Assembly (NCBI GenBank): GCA_913044165.1
Contig: CAJWMY010000006.1
Span: forward strand, 1-49,138
Direction: 5' to 3'
DNA: 49,138 bases
From: an uncultured Puniceicoccaceae bacterium
Lineage (GTDB): Bacteria; Verrucomicrobiota; Verrucomicrobiia; Opitutales; Coraliomargaritaceae
A model generated the notes under the pieces. It was given only the letters and a program-made list of their open reading frames with translations, was not told the DNA's origin and did not search any database. Position numbers and translations under genes: made by a program. Positions 36,556 through 47,456 of this stretch are shown here, in pieces. Each line of letters opens with the position of its first letter. Positions within the stretch are counted from its first letter, which is position 1.

Positions 36556-38220
36556 TTATAAATTAACCTTGCTTTCGCCTTTTAAGGAAATTGTTTGATT
36601 GAAATATAAACTATTTCCTAGGGCATTATTGCTAGTATTGCTTTTATCGGCATCTCGACAAAAATAGCCAATACGCTCAAATTGACATGTTTCTTCAGCA
36701 TTCAATTCTAATACACTTGGCTCGCAATAGCATAAAATTTCCTCAGATGATGATTTATTTAAAGAATCTATAAAGTCTCCATCTTCTTCTGGCTTTTCCT
36801 CTGTAAAAAGCCTACCTAACTTCCTTACAATTGCTTTTACAGATGAACTTGGATGTACCCAATGAATAACTCCTTTTACTTTACGATCTTCAGGGTTTCT
36901 ACCAAGTGTTTCTTTATCTACATAACAAAGCAACTTTTTGATTTTTCCTGAATTATCTTTAATTACAGAATCACAGCGAATGATGTATGAATTCCTTAAT
37001 CGAACTTCACCACCTAGCTTTAAACGAAAAAACTTACGATTTGCCTCCTCCTTAAAATCATTTTGCTCAATCCATATATGTTTACCAAATGGAATTTTTC
37101 TAGTACCTAAAGTAGTATCTTCTGGATTAATCGCTCCTTCCAAAAATTGAACCCCTTCATCCCAATTTATTAATTCAATTTCTAGAGGATCGAAAATTGC
37201 CATCCTCCTTGGAGCAAATCGATTTAAAACATCTCGAACTGAATGCTCTAATAAGGCAATATCACTCATTGAAGGGACTTTTGTAACCCCAGCAATCTTG
37301 CAAAAATTTCGGATGGCCTCTGGCGGGTAGCCACGCCTTCTCATTCCGGCCAATGTTGGCATCCTAGGGTCATCCCATGAATCAACATATCCCCCTTCCA
37401 CTAAGGTCCTAAGCTTGCGTTTGCTTAAAATAGTGTAACTCAAATTCATTCTTGAAAACTCTGTTTGTTTTGAAGGAAAAATCTTTAATTTTTCAATAAA
37501 CCATTCGTATAAAGGTCGGTGATCCTCAAATTCCAAAGAACATAACGAATGTGTAATTTTTTCAATAGAATCACTTTGTCCATGAGTAAAATCATAGCTA
37601 GGGTAAATCGGCCAGGTATTTCCTAATCTATGATGCTTCATTCGCTTGATTCTATACATTACTGGGTCCCTCATATTCATGTTAGGATGAGCCATATCAA
37701 TTTTTGCCCTTAAGACCATAGAACCATCTCTAAATTCACCAGAACGCATTTTTGTAAATAAGTCCGCACTTTCCTCAATTGGTCTATCTCTATATTTACT
37801 ATTAGTTCCAATTTTAGTCAAACTACCACGATTTGTTCGAATAGTTTCTGGATCAGATTCATCTACATAAGCATTACCCGATTGGATTAATTCATGAGCC
37901 CATACATAAAGCTGTTCAAAATAGTCACTTGCGAAACAAAGCTTATCCCAACTAAATCCAAGCCATTTAATATCTTTTTGGATAGCTTTAACAAATTCCT
38001 CGCTCTCTTTTTCTGGATTAGTATCATCAAATCGTAAATTACATTTACCACCAAACTCATTTGCTATTTCAAAATTTAAGCAAATAGCCTTTGCATGCCC
38101 CATTTGTAGATAACCATTAGGCTCTGGAGGAAAACGAGTATGTACACGACCTTGATGCAGATCATTTAAAACGTCTGCTTGTATTTTTTGTCGTATAAAA
38201 TCTACTGGCTTATCATTCAT
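36556..38220 (-). CDS. glnS: Glutaminyl-tRNA synthetase
   Basis: A 554-residue class I synthetase. The HIGH-equivalent is PPEPNGYLQMGHAK (31-44); the KMSKS-equivalent is LSKRK in YTILSKRKL (about 265-272). The GlnRS marker GYPPEAIRNFCKIAGVTK distinguishes it from GluRS. The C-terminal half has the two beta-barrels of the anticodon-binding domain. It charges tRNA-Gln directly, so the transamidation route is not needed for glutamine. It is 23 bp downstream of gltX on the same strand. Confidence 0.95.
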   Translation of the reverse strand: MNDKPVDFIRQKIQADVLNDLHQGRVHTRFPPEPNGYLQMGHAKAICLNFEIANEFGGKCNLRFDDTNPEKESEEFVKAIQKDIKWLGFSWDKLCFASDYFEQLYVWAHELIQSGNAYVDESDPETIRTNRGSLTKIGTNSKYRDRPIEESADLFTKMRSGEFRDGSMVLRAKIDMAHPNMNMRDPVMYRIKRMKHHRLGNTWPIYPSYDFTHGQSDSIEKITHSLCSLEFEDHRPLYEWFIEKLKIFPSKQTEFSRMNLSYTILSKRKLRTLVEGGYVDSWDDPRMPTLAGMRRRGYPPEAIRNFCKIAGVTKVPSMSDIALLEHSVRDVLNRFAPRRMAIFDPLEIELINWDEGVQFLEGAINPEDTTLGTRKIPFGKHIWIEQNDFKEEANRKFFRLKLGGEVRLRNSYIIRCDSVIKDNSGKIKKLLCYVDKETLGRNPEDRKVKGVIHWVHPSSSVKAIVRKLGRLFTEEKPEEDGDFIDSLNKSSSEEILCYCEPSVLELNAEETCQFERIGYFCRDADKSNTSNNALGNSLYFNQTISLKGESKVNL

Positions 38221-38243
38221 TAAATCATGAGGTAAAATATAAA

Positions 38244-39614
38244 CTAGAACTTCTCTGCAAAAGATTGCAAGCGAGTAAGCACACGCTCTTTCCCCATAAC
38301 CTCAAGCATTGGTAAAAGATCAGGGCCTCCCATACGTCCACTCACGGCCATTCGGATTAGAGGAAAGTATGTAAAAATTTTACGATTCGACTGTTCTGCA
38401 ATTGTTCTCAAGCTCGCTTCAAGTTCTAAGGCCTCAAATAATTCGGTTTTCTCAAATACAAGCATCAATTCAGAAAAGAGGGCATTTGATTCGTCACCAA
38501 TAAGTATACGTTGAAGAGCTTTTGGTTCGAATTCATAATTATCTTGAAAAAAGTAATTTGTAAAATCTACTAAAGTTTCAATTGATTTTACCTTTTCTTG
38601 ACATAAAACCAACACTCTAGACAGGTATTCTAGATCTGTATCAGCATCTACCAAATTGCTTTCCTTAAGAACCGGAAGAGTTAATTCGATTAATCTTTTT
38701 ACTGGCATTGCTTTTATGTAATCACTATTCAAGGCCATTAATTTAGCCTCGTCAAAACGGGCACTCCCTTTATTTATTCCAGGAAAATCAAATCGTTTAA
38801 TAATAGTTTCTACTGACATTTTATCGGTGTCATCCTTTGGACTCCAACCCAATAAACTAATGTAATTAATAATCGCCTCAGAAATAAATAGGCGTTTTTC
38901 ATACTCATCAATTAAAGCACCCCTATCACGCTTACTCATTTTACCTGATCCTGATTCCTTTAAAATAAGAGGAATATGTGCAAAAATAGGTGTATCTACT
39001 CCGAATGCTTTATACAATTCAATATGCTTACTGGTATTTGAAAGATGGTCTTCACCACGAATTACATGAGTTATCCCCATAGTAATATCATCTACAACAT
39101 TAACAAAGTGGAAACTAGGTTCTCCATTAGAACGTACTATAACAAAATCTCGATCCTCTGTTCTCTCCACCCTACCACGAACTTCATCCTCAATAAATAC
39201 TGGTTCATTTCTAACTTTTTCAATTTCTGCCTTATGAAAAGGATCGAACTTTATATAGCGTTCTCCCAGCAATTTAAACCATAATGCACCATCTTTCTTA
39301 TAGACCCTACCTTTGTCTTCTAGAATCTTTAAATGCTCATCGTAAATAGCTTTTCTTTGACTTTGAAAATACGGACCAAAATCACCTCCAACATTTGGCC
39401 CCTCATCCCAATCCATTCCAAGCCATTTCATCCCTTGAAGCAGTAAATCAAGAGCATCATCCGTGTTTCTATTTTGATCAGTATCTTCTATTCTAAGAAT
39501 GAATTTCCCACCCGTATGCTTTGCGTAAAGCCAATTAAATAAGGCGGTACGTGCACTGCCTATATGAAAAAACCCAGTCGGACTAGGAGCAAAACGAACT
39601 CTTACGTTTGACAT
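38244..39614 (-). CDS. gltX: Glutamyl-tRNA synthetase
   Basis: A 456-residue class I synthetase: [17 protein letters not shown] (8-24) carries the HIGH motif as HIGS, and KMSKR is at 225-229. The IEDTDQNR and [11 protein letters not shown] segments are GluRS signatures. The C-terminal helical anticodon-binding domain is a bit shorter than in E. coli (471 residues). It makes Glu-tRNA for protein synthesis and for tetrapyrrole synthesis through HemA, encoded divergently from 41734. The next gene, fcl, ends 4 bp upstream, so they probably share a transcript. Confidence 0.95.
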   Translation of the reverse strand: MSNVRVRFAPSPTGFFHIGSARTALFNWLYAKHTGGKFILRIEDTDQNRNTDDALDLLLQGMKWLGMDWDEGPNVGGDFGPYFQSQRKAIYDEHLKILEDKGRVYKKDGALWFKLLGERYIKFDPFHKAEIEKVRNEPVFIEDEVRGRVERTEDRDFVIVRSNGEPSFHFVNVVDDITMGITHVIRGEDHLSNTSKHIELYKAFGVDTPIFAHIPLILKESGSGKMSKRDRGALIDEYEKRLFISEAIINYISLLGWSPKDDTDKMSVETIIKRFDFPGINKGSARFDEAKLMALNSDYIKAMPVKRLIELTLPVLKESNLVDADTDLEYLSRVLVLCQEKVKSIETLVDFTNYFFQDNYEFEPKALQRILIGDESNALFSELMLVFEKTELFEALELEASLRTIAEQSNRKIFTYFPLIRMAVSGRMGGPDLLPMLEVMGKERVLTRLQSFAEKF

Positions 39615-39618
39615 AAAT

Positions 39619-40566
39619 TTATACTCTTAGCCTACCTTCTGAATTTTCAATAAGAAAATCTTTATACGCTAAAGTAATACCTTCTTCTAAATTAATTTTA
39701 GGCTCCCATCCCGTACTTTGAATAAGCGAAATATCCGTCATTTTCCTGGGCGTTCCATCTGGCTTAGATGTGTCAAAAGCGATATCACCTACATAACCAA
39801 CAACTTTGGCAATTAAGTGAGCCAAATCCCTAATAGAGACTTCAAAACCACTACCAAGATTAACCCAGTCCGGTGGATTTTTAATAGAAAGTAAATGTAT
39901 AATACCAGCTGCAGCATCATCCGAATGCAAAAATTCTCGTAATGGTTTCCCGCTTCCCCAAACAACAACCTCATTCAACTCTTCTTCCTTTGCTTTATGG
40001 AAACGGCGGATTAAAGCAGGCATAACGTGAGAATTATCAGGATGATAATTGTCGCCAGTCCCATATAGGTTAGTAGGCATCGCTGAATGAAACAGGCAAC
40101 CATACTGTTTTCGATAGAATTGACAAAGTTTTAAACCAGCAATTTTTGCTATTGCGTACGCTTCATTAGTAGGCTCAAGTTCACCAGATAGTAATACAGA
40201 CTCAAGCATTGGCTGCTCAGCTAACTTTGGATAAATGCAAGTGCTTCCTAAAAATAGCAATCGATTGACACCAGAGTAATAAGCCTCATGAATTGTATTT
40301 TGAGCAATACTAAGATTTTCATATATAAATTCAGCTGGATAAGTGTTGTTAGCATGAATACCTCCAACCTTAGCAGCGGCAATAATAGCACAATCAATTT
40401 TTTCATTTTGAAAAAAGTCTCGAACTGCTGACTGGTCTTTTAAATCAAGCTCTTTTCGTGTTCGAGTAATAATATTGTGGTAACCTAACAGCTTGAGGCG
40501 ACGAATTACAGCCGAACCAACCATCCCTCCATGCCCTGCAACAAAAACTTTAGATGTACTATTCAT
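39619..40566 (-). CDS. fcl: GDP-L-fucose synthase
   Basis: A 315-residue extended SDR enzyme. The NADP-binding motif is [16 protein letters not shown] (8-23); the active site has LGSTCIYP with Ser-Cys and the Tyr-x3-Lys pair in [31 protein letters not shown] is characteristic of Fcl/WcaG. It performs the epimerase and reductase steps that turn GDP-4-keto-6-deoxymannose into GDP-L-fucose. It is 16 bp behind gmd, the gene for the previous step. Confidence 0.94.
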   Translation of the reverse strand: MNSTSKVFVAGHGGMVGSAVIRRLKLLGYHNIITRTRKELDLKDQSAVRDFFQNEKIDCAIIAAAKVGGIHANNTYPAEFIYENLSIAQNTIHEAYYSGVNRLLFLGSTCIYPKLAEQPMLESVLLSGELEPTNEAYAIAKIAGLKLCQFYRKQYGCLFHSAMPTNLYGTGDNYHPDNSHVMPALIRRFHKAKEEELNEVVVWGSGKPLREFLHSDDAAAGIIHLLSIKNPPDWVNLGSGFEVSIRDLAHLIAKVVGYVGDIAFDTSKPDGTPRKMTDISLIQSTGWEPKINLEEGITLAYKDFLIENSEGRLRV

Positions 40567-40582
40567 AGCACTTTAGAGCAAA

Positions 40583-41605
40583 TTAAAGATTTTCTCCAGT
40601 TGCTTCTTTGTATGCTGCTTCCTTTTTAGCAAGTTCCAAATCAGAATCTACCATAATTTTGACTAAATCTTTAAAACGCACTTTAGGCTCCCAGTCTAAT
40701 TGGCGTTTTGCTTTAGCTGGATCACCAATCAATAAGTCAACTTCAGTTGGCCTCTCATAGCGTTTATCATAATCCACATATGCCTCCCAATCAAGATCGA
40801 GTAAAGCAAAGGTCTCTTGAACAAATTCTTTAACTGAATGTGTCTCATTAGTAGCCATCACATAATCATCGCCACTATCTTGCTGAAGCATAAGCCACAT
40901 AGCTTCGATGTACTCTTTAGCATAACCCCAATCACGTTTAGCATCAAGATTACCCAAATAAAGTTTGTTTTGTAAGCCCATTTTAATTCGGGTAGCCGCA
41001 CGGGTGATCTTGCGTGTAACAAAAGTTTCTCCTCTCCGAGGGGATTCATGATTAAAAAGAATCCCATTTGTAGCGTGCAAATTGTAGGATTCCCGATAAT
41101 TAACCGTTAACCAATAAGCATAGACTTTCGCGCATCCATAGGGAGATCTTGGATAGAATGGAGTTTTTTCAGTTTGAGGAACCTCCTGAACTAATCCAAA
41201 CATCTCCGAGGAAGAAGCCTGATAGAATCGACATTTTTTATCTAAACCAACTTCTCTAATTGCCTCAAGAATACGCAAGGTTCCTAATCCAGTAACATCG
41301 CCAGTATACTCTGGTACATCAAAAGAAACCCGGACATGACTTTGAGCTCCAAGGTGGTATATCTCATCTGGCTCTAAAGAATATAAAAGCTTAACCATTT
41401 GTACACCATCGGCTAAATCCCCATAATGAAGAAATAAGCTTTTACCTAAGATTTGAGGATCTTGGTATAAATGATCAATGCGATCTGTATTGAAAGTTGA
41501 AGAACGTCTAATGATTCCATGAACTTCATAACCCTTTTGCAATAAGAGTTCAGCTAAATAGGAGCCATCTTGGCCTGTTATTCCTGTAATAAGTGCTTTT
41601 TTCAT
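40583..41605 (-). CDS. gmd: GDP-mannose 4,6-dehydratase
   Basis: A 340-residue extended SDR enzyme. The Rossmann motif is [15 protein letters not shown] (8-22). The catalytic Ser/Glu lie in QASSSEMFG (about 128-136) and the Tyr/Lys in [12 protein letters not shown]. The [19 protein letters not shown] segment is a Gmd signature. It converts GDP-mannose to GDP-4-keto-6-deoxymannose, the substrate of Fcl. The pair supplies GDP-fucose for surface polysaccharide or O-antigen; no glycosyltransferase is nearby. It is the first gene of the minus-strand cluster. Confidence 0.95.
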   Translation of the reverse strand: MKKALITGITGQDGSYLAELLLQKGYEVHGIIRRSSTFNTDRIDHLYQDPQILGKSLFLHYGDLADGVQMVKLLYSLEPDEIYHLGAQSHVRVSFDVPEYTGDVTGLGTLRILEAIREVGLDKKCRFYQASSSEMFGLVQEVPQTEKTPFYPRSPYGCAKVYAYWLTVNYRESYNLHATNGILFNHESPRRGETFVTRKITRAATRIKMGLQNKLYLGNLDAKRDWGYAKEYIEAMWLMLQQDSGDDYVMATNETHSVKEFVQETFALLDLDWEAYVDYDKRYERPTEVDLLIGDPAKAKRQLDWEPKVRFKDLVKIMVDSDLELAKKEAAYKEATGENL

Positions 41606-41733
41606 TTTAAATTGGAGTATTTACAACATAGCAAAAAGAAAATCCTTCAAGCTCCAATTTATAGCATTTAGGTAAGTTTTTTACTGACTCATCCTACAAT
41701 TTATTTTCAAAATAATATTATGAATCTTAATAT

Positions 41734-42870
41734 ATGGCAAAAGTAGCCATAAAAAGCATTTACTCAAAAATGTCCTTTATTACTGAAAAGACGAATAAAA
41801 TCTCAACAATTATCGTGCCAACGGGTGAGGAACCAACACTTGTTATAATTGGGGTATCCCACAAAGAAGCAAAATTAGAGGAGAGAGAAACTTTCAGCTT
41901 AAATGAATCTGAAATCGAATTACTATCAAATGATCTGTCAAAACAAGAAGCAATTGAAGAATGCCTAGTATTAAATACATGTAACCGACTAGAAATTTAT
42001 AGTTATTTAAAACAAGGTTTTGAATTAAAAAGCATACAGCAATTTATAACTTCTCACCCAACACTTAGAGATAGTCTTTTCCTGAAATATCATTTTGTAA
42101 AAACACAAACCCAGGCAATTGAGCATAGTTTTGAATTAGCTGCAGGTCTAGCATCTCAAATGATAGGGGAAACAGAAATTTTAGGACAAATTAAAAATGC
42201 CTATAAAAATGCCCAATATTCTAAATTCTCTAACACTAGATTAACCCGTCTACTAGAAAAAAGCTTCCAAGCTGCAAAAATAATTCGAACCCAAACTAGA
42301 ATTTCAAGAGGTCAAGTAAGCATTGGAACAGTAGCTGTTCATTTGGCTACAAGGATTTTTGGGAATATTAAAGAAAGCCGTATCTTGCTTATTGGAAGTG
42401 GTTTCGTGTCTGAAAAAACAGCACAAGCATTAAAAACTAAAGGCGTAACCGATATAACTGTTACAAGTCGTTCAAAAGATAAAAATCACAAGCTATCAGA
42501 AAAGTTCAGTGCTGCTTCAATTCATTTCCATGACATCAAAAATCAAATAAAACATTACGATATTGTAATTAGTTCAACTTCTTCAACAGAAACCATAATT
42601 GGTTTAGAATGTATTGAAGATGCGATTAAAAAACGGCCTAATCGCCCACTATTTTTAATCGACCTAGCTGTGCCGAGGGATATTGAAGAATCGATTGCTA
42701 ATTTGAAAAATATTCATCTCTACAATTTAGATGCTTTAGCAACTATCGCTAACGAAAATATAGAACAAAGAAAACTAGAACTGAACCGAGCAAAACAAAT
42801 AGTAAAATCTAGAGCTTGGAACTTTTGGCTAAAGTCACAAAGACAAATACTTTATCGGAAGATTCAATAA
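41734..42870 (+). CDS. hemA: Glutamyl-tRNA reductase, C-terminally short
   Basis: A 378-residue HemA. The catalytic Cys83 lies in LNTCNRLEIYSY, and VIIGVSHKEAKLEERE (37-52) is the usual N-terminal block, here preceded by an extra 35 residues; ATG at 41770 (M13) is an alternative start. The NADPH domain has ILLIGSGFVSEKTAQAL. Typical HemA has about 420 residues with a helical dimerisation domain; this one stops after about the first helix (ENIEQRKLELNRAKQIV). As I recall chlamydial HemA is also short, so this may be a lineage trait. It reduces Glu-tRNA to glutamate-1-semialdehyde for heme, and its 3' end overlaps glcD by 7 bp. Confidence 0.93.
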   Translation: MAKVAIKSIYSKMSFITEKTNKISTIIVPTGEEPTLVIIGVSHKEAKLEERETFSLNESEIELLSNDLSKQEAIEECLVLNTCNRLEIYSYLKQGFELKSIQQFITSHPTLRDSLFLKYHFVKTQTQAIEHSFELAAGLASQMIGETEILGQIKNAYKNAQYSKFSNTRLTRLLEKSFQAAKIIRTQTRISRGQVSIGTVAVHLATRIFGNIKESRILLIGSGFVSEKTAQALKTKGVTDITVTSRSKDKNHKLSEKFSAASIHFHDIKNQIKHYDIVISSTSSTETIIGLECIEDAIKKRPNRPLFLIDLAVPRDIEESIANLKNIHLYNLDALATIANENIEQRKLELNRAKQIVKSRAWNFWLKSQRQILYRKIQ

Positions 42871-44312
42871 TCCCAAGGGAGCTTATTTTTAATTTTAGGG
42901 TAGTTCCAAACTTCAAAGGGCTTAAAGATTTTCCCTGGATTCAAAATACCTTTTGGATCTAAGGCAGATTTTAAAGCATACATTGCCTCTATCTCAACTT
43001 TAGAATGCTGAATCTTTAAAAAAGGTGTTTTGGCTAGTCCAATTCCATGTTCCCCTGTAATCGAACCTCCAATTGATACAACAAAACGCATTAATTTCAA
43101 AATTCCTGCCTTAGCTCTTTTTTGTTCACTTTTACTTGCTCGATTATACATAATATGAACATGTAAATTTCCATCCCCCGCATGACCAAATGTTGGAGTT
43201 GCCAAACCAATTTGGTTTTTTAATTCCTTAGTAAATAAAATTAAATCATATTGTTTCTCTATTGGCACTACAACATCCTCGTTTAACTTTGTGTCAGCAA
43301 TTGAATACATAGCTTGCGAACATCTTCTCCTAATACGTAGAATAGATTCTGCATCTTTTAAAGATTTTGCTTCAACTGAAGCTATTGCAATTTTCTCTAT
43401 TTGATATTTAAGTAAACTTTTTTGCTGAATTAGTTGATCAAGCGAACCATCCAATTCAAAAATTAAGATAGAAGAACCAGGACATTCTTTAAAAATACTT
43501 TTACCACTAAGATCCTCAGCACATTGAACAGACTGTTTGTCAAGAAATTCACAGATTGATGGGTTTAAGCCGGATTTTAAGAGGCGCCCTACCATTTTTA
43601 ATGCTTCTTTTTCATCCTTGAAAGCATACATTGCCATCCATCGTTCTTCCGGCTGTGGAATACATTTTAAATGAGCCTTTGTAACTATCCCTAGTGTACC
43701 TTCTGATCCAATCCATAAATCCTTCAGATTCAGACCTGAAACATTTTTCTTCAATGGTAATCCCCACTGCACAAAAGAACCATCAGCTAAATAGCCCTCT
43801 AAACCTAAAACATAATCTCTAGTTACTCCATATTTTACACATCGCATACCACCGGCATTACAAGCAATGTTGCCACCAATAGTAGAATATTTCTTAGATG
43901 AAGGGTCAGGTGGGTAAAACAACCCTTTCTTTAACATTTTCTTTTGCAGTATTTCAGTAGTAACACCAACGCCTACTGAAACAATATTAGAATAAGAATT
44001 AAGTGAAATCGTCTTTAAAAGCGATAAGTCTAGAATCCAACCTCCGCTTACTGGAACTGCAGCACCAGTAGCAGATGAGCCAGCACCACGGGCTGTAATT
44101 GGAATATTAAAACTGTGAGCGCATCTCAAAACATGACCAACTTGCTTAGCTTCTTTGACACGTATAACAGCATCCGGAGGAAATGCTATACGCAAATTAT
44201 CAACTGAAGCTTTTTTTAAAGAATTCGCATCGAGCATAACACAATTAGGCATAAGCTTAATGATTTTCTTTAATGCTTTTTTCGAATCACCAAATTTCAT
44301 ATCTTGCGTCAT
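42864..44312 (-). CDS. FAD-linked oxidase, glycolate/D-lactate dehydrogenase GlcD-like
   Basis: A 482-residue flavoprotein of the FAD-linked oxidase family (FAD_binding_4 plus C-terminal oxidase domain). The FAD-binding stretch includes ITARGAGSSATGAAVPVSGG (about 74-93) and IGGNIACNAGGMRCVKYGVTRDY. The C-terminal part has PTFGHAGDGNLHVHI and GGSITGEHGIGLAKTP, matching GlcD. Such enzymes oxidise 2-hydroxy acids such as glycolate or D-lactate. There are no GlcE/GlcF partners next to it, so the substrate is uncertain. Its 3' end overlaps hemA by 7 bp. Confidence 0.88.
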   Translation of the reverse strand: MTQDMKFGDSKKALKKIIKLMPNCVMLDANSLKKASVDNLRIAFPPDAVIRVKEAKQVGHVLRCAHSFNIPITARGAGSSATGAAVPVSGGWILDLSLLKTISLNSYSNIVSVGVGVTTEILQKKMLKKGLFYPPDPSSKKYSTIGGNIACNAGGMRCVKYGVTRDYVLGLEGYLADGSFVQWGLPLKKNVSGLNLKDLWIGSEGTLGIVTKAHLKCIPQPEERWMAMYAFKDEKEALKMVGRLLKSGLNPSICEFLDKQSVQCAEDLSGKSIFKECPGSSILIFELDGSLDQLIQQKSLLKYQIEKIAIASVEAKSLKDAESILRIRRRCSQAMYSIADTKLNEDVVVPIEKQYDLILFTKELKNQIGLATPTFGHAGDGNLHVHIMYNRASKSEQKRAKAGILKLMRFVVSIGGSITGEHGIGLAKTPFLKIQHSKVEIEAMYALKSALDPKGILNPGKIFKPFEVWNYPKIKNKLPWDY

Positions 44313-44414
44313 ATTATTAAAATAAAAGAAAATACCAGCATTGAGGCAAATTCATTTACAAAAATTAAAGATTTAGCATTGCCCTAAGAGTATTACTACT
44401 CTTTTTCTAAGTGT

Positions 44415-45518
44415 ATGTTAAAAGCAGGTATTGTTGGGCTTCCAAATGTAGGTAAAAGCACCCTTTTTAATGCGCTAACGCGTACCCGAAAAGCGGAATC
44501 AGCAAATTATCCATTTTGCACAATTGATCCAAATATTGGCGTTGTTCAGGTTCCAGATAATCGACTTGAGCCTTTAAGAGAAATCGCGAAAACAAATACG
44601 ATCATTCCCGCAGCTATCGAGTTTGTAGATATTGCTGGATTAGTTAAAGGTGCCAGTAAAGGTGAGGGATTAGGAAATAAATTCCTAGCTAATATACGAG
44701 AAGTTGATTCAATTGTACACGTTGTTCGTTGCTTTGAAGATGAAGATATTATTCATAATATGGGATCAATTGACCCAATAAGAGATATTGATATAATCCA
44801 TACTGAACTTATACTTTCTGATATTGCCTCTTTAGAGACTCAGAAAGAAAAATTAACAAAAAAAGCCCGAAGCGGAGATAAGGAAGCCATAGAATCTCTA
44901 GATTTAATTGAGCGCTTAATACCCCATTTAAATGATAATAAACCAGCAATTACACTTTCGATGAATGAGGAAGAAATTTCTGTAATTAAGAGGCTCTGCT
45001 TACTTTCAGCAAAGAAAGTACTCTATGCGTGTAATGTGGCTGAATCTGATTTAGCTAACTCAGTCGAAAACCCATTTGTAAAAAAGGTAGAACAATTTGC
45101 GAAAGAAAATCATAACGCAGAAACATGCATAATTTCAGCTTCAGTTGAGGCAGAATTAATCGATTTTAATATGGAAGAAGCGGGCGAATACTTAGCATCT
45201 CTAGGGATTTCTGATTCAGGCGTTTCCCTCTTAATTAGGTCAACATATAAACTCTTGGGTTTAGCATCCTATTTCACAGCCGGAGAAAAAGAAGTTCGAG
45301 CTTGGACATTTCGAATTGGAATGAAGGCGCCAGAATGTGCCGGGGTTATTCACACTGATTTTGAACATGGTTTCATTAAAGCGGAAGTTGTTTCTTGCAA
45401 AGACCTTATTTCTTTGGGTGGTACTCACAAAGCAAAGGAGGCAGGCAAGTATCGCTTGGAAGGTAAAGACTACCTTTTTCAAGATGGAGATGTTGCAGTT
45501 TTTCGCTTTAATACTTAG
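44415..45518 (+). CDS. ychF: Ribosome-associated ATPase YchF
   Basis: A 367-residue Obg-family protein. G1 is GLPNVGKST (8-16), G3 is [20 protein letters not shown], and the G4 motif reads NVAE in YACNVAESD rather than NKxD, the hallmark of YchF and the reason it prefers ATP. The C-terminal TGS-like domain includes [16 protein letters not shown] and a KAEVVSC element. It has roles in translation and stress response. It stands alone between glcD and the cytochrome biogenesis genes. Confidence 0.95.
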   Translation: MLKAGIVGLPNVGKSTLFNALTRTRKAESANYPFCTIDPNIGVVQVPDNRLEPLREIAKTNTIIPAAIEFVDIAGLVKGASKGEGLGNKFLANIREVDSIVHVVRCFEDEDIIHNMGSIDPIRDIDIIHTELILSDIASLETQKEKLTKKARSGDKEAIESLDLIERLIPHLNDNKPAITLSMNEEEISVIKRLCLLSAKKVLYACNVAESDLANSVENPFVKKVEQFAKENHNAETCIISASVEAELIDFNMEEAGEYLASLGISDSGVSLLIRSTYKLLGLASYFTAGEKEVRAWTFRIGMKAPECAGVIHTDFEHGFIKAEVVSCKDLISLGGTHKAKEAGKYRLEGKDYLFQDGDVAVFRFNT

Positions 45519-45594
45519 TTAAAAGGAATCTGATATTTCATAATCCTTCACTGAACGATTTGACGAATTATCTAAATAAGGCTCAATAAATAAA

Positions 45595-46257
45595 ATGAGA
45601 GAACTCAAATTTCAGAGTATTCAATTAATTATACCAATAGTATTAAAATTCCAAAAACAATTTCTTTCACTGTCTTCTGGAGTTTTTATTTTTATGCTAA
45701 TAATAACATTAGGCTGTAATGAACCAGTAGTAGAAACTTATACTATTGCAAAGGAAGCTTCTAATGAAAAATTAATACCGGAATTACAAAGTCAAAAAAT
45801 GCAGACTTTGCCAGGTATGGAAGCATATACTGAATCTGCTCCCAGTCTCCAATATGAAACTCCATTAGGATGGAATGAGCTAACCCCGACATCGATTCGC
45901 AAAGCAAATTTCAGCATCAAAAATAATTTAGGTGAAGCTGAAATAAGTGTAACTGTTTTTCCTGGTGATGTTGGAGGGCTATTAGCAAATATTAACCGAT
46001 GGAGAAGTCAGATTGGTCTTCAAAGAGTAGCGGCTTCAAACCTAAATACTTTAATTGAGGCTTTGGAGATCTCCCAAAACCCTGGCTATTTCACAAAAAT
46101 TAATGGAAATAAAGAATCAATTCTAGGGGGTATCTTACCACTTAATGATGCTACTTGGTTCATAAAGATGCAGGGATCTATACTATGCGTGGATGCCGAA
46201 ACAAAGAACTTTAAAAGCTTCTTATCTAGTTTAAAAATTAAAGACGAACACAATTAA
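45595..46257 (+). CDS. Membrane-anchored protein of unknown function, possible lipoprotein
   Basis: A 220-residue protein with a hydrophobic N-terminal segment (about 24-40) ending LIITLGC. The Cys could be a lipid site, though the lipobox is imperfect (ITLGC). The mature part has a Pro/Thr-rich stretch, then LQYETPLGWNELTPTSIRKANF and an alpha/beta region. I do not recognise the family, though similar proteins seem common beside cytochrome c assembly genes in this phylum. The start at 45595 is the first Met; M34 is a less likely alternative because it would leave a very short signal. It overlaps the ResB-like gene at TAATG, which implies translational coupling. Confidence 0.7.
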   Translation: MRELKFQSIQLIIPIVLKFQKQFLSLSSGVFIFMLIITLGCNEPVVETYTIAKEASNEKLIPELQSQKMQTLPGMEAYTESAPSLQYETPLGWNELTPTSIRKANFSIKNNLGEAEISVTVFPGDVGGLLANINRWRSQIGLQRVAASNLNTLIEALEISQNPGYFTKINGNKESILGGILPLNDATWFIKMQGSILCVDAETKNFKSFLSSLKIKDEHN

Positions 46258-47456
46258 TGAATTCACTACTTAAGTTTTTTAGTTCTCTTAAACTGACTGT
46301 CGTACTATTAACACTTTCCTTGGCACTAATCTTTTTTGGAACCCTTGATCAAGTAGAATACGGTATATGGGAAACGCAAAAAAGATATTTTGAAAGCTTC
46401 TTTGTTATCTGGTCCTATCCGGAGCAAGCAGCAGGTAGCTCTTTTTTAAATTGGATTAAAATACCAATGCCTGGTGGTTACCTTTTAGGTGGATTTCTTT
46501 TACTTAACCTTTTTGCTGCTCATACTACTCGCTTTAAGCTTACATGGAAAAAATCAGGTATTTTCGCTATTCACCTCGGCTTAATTCTTCTTCTTATAAG
46601 TGAGCTTTTGACTGATATAATGTCAAAAGAAAGTCAAATGTCAGTTAATGAAGGGCAGAGAAAAAACTATTCTGAAACGGCATTAGAAAATGAATTAGTT
46701 TTAATAAACCGATCAAACCCAAATTTCGACACTGTTCATTCAATATCGGAGAAGAGATTGGAGAGTGGTAAGGTTATAGACATTCCTGATTCAAACCTCT
46801 CATTTCGAACAATTAAATATTTTCCAAATGCTAGGATCGCTCGTTCAACTAAAACTACAACGCTAAAAGACAATTTAGCAAATCGTGGAGTTGTAGAAAA
46901 AATTCCCATACAAGTTATCGAAAGACCAATAGATTATGCTATCGATGCAATCAATACTGCTACCGCCTACATTGAAATATTTAAAAGAAGCTCAAATAAT
47001 CAAGAAACTGATGACTCACTTGGAATCTGGTTAGTGTCTAATGTAATCGATGAACGATTTCCAAATCAGATCGTTGTTTCAGGTGCAGAAAAATTTGAAT
47101 TAGCAATGCGTTTTAAGCGCACATATTACCCATTTGATGTTGAGCTAGTTGATTTTACCCATGAAAAATATCCAGGAACTGACATCCCATATAACTTTTC
47201 AAGTGCCGTAATACTACATGATTCTAGAATGAACACCAAACAGCAGGCTTTGATTTATATGAATCATCCACTCCGCTATGCCGGTCTAACTTTCTACCAA
47301 GCTTCATTTGCCAATGAAGATACAACTTCAATATTTCAAGTTGTAAAAAACCCTGGTTGGTTACTCCCCTATATTAGCGTCTTATTAATGGGATTGGGGA
47401 TGATTTTCCAATTCGGAATGCATTTTTTTAAATTTTCAAAAAAGAAAAAAGTCTAA
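46257..47456 (+). CDS. ResB/CcsB-like cytochrome c biogenesis protein
   Basis: A 399-residue membrane protein with the ResB N-terminal segment (LLKFFSSLKLTVVLLTLSLAL, followed by FFGTLDQVEYGIWETQKRYF) and transmembrane helices at about 11-29, 71-90 and 98-117. A large periplasmic domain follows and a final helix lies near 368-388. ResB with CcsA forms the system II machine that delivers heme to apocytochrome c. The start overlaps the previous stop (TAATG, 46255-46259) and the stop overlaps the next start (47454-47458), so the three genes are coupled. Confidence 0.85.
   Translation: MNSLLKFFSSLKLTVVLLTLSLALIFFGTLDQVEYGIWETQKRYFESFFVIWSYPEQAAGSSFLNWIKIPMPGGYLLGGFLLLNLFAAHTTRFKLTWKKSGIFAIHLGLILLLISELLTDIMSKESQMSVNEGQRKNYSETALENELVLINRSNPNFDTVHSISEKRLESGKVIDIPDSNLSFRTIKYFPNARIARSTKTTTLKDNLANRGVVEKIPIQVIERPIDYAIDAINTATAYIEIFKRSSNNQETDDSLGIWLVSNVIDERFPNQIVVSGAEKFELAMRFKRTYYPFDVELVDFTHEKYPGTDIPYNFSSAVILHDSRMNTKQQALIYMNHPLRYAGLTFYQASFANEDTTSIFQVVKNPGWLLPYISVLLMGLGMIFQFGMHFFKFSKKKKV

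Noticed and set aside
38515-38545. A tRNA-like GGTTCGAATTC stretch
   Set aside because: It lies within gltX coding sequence and lacks acceptor and anticodon arms.
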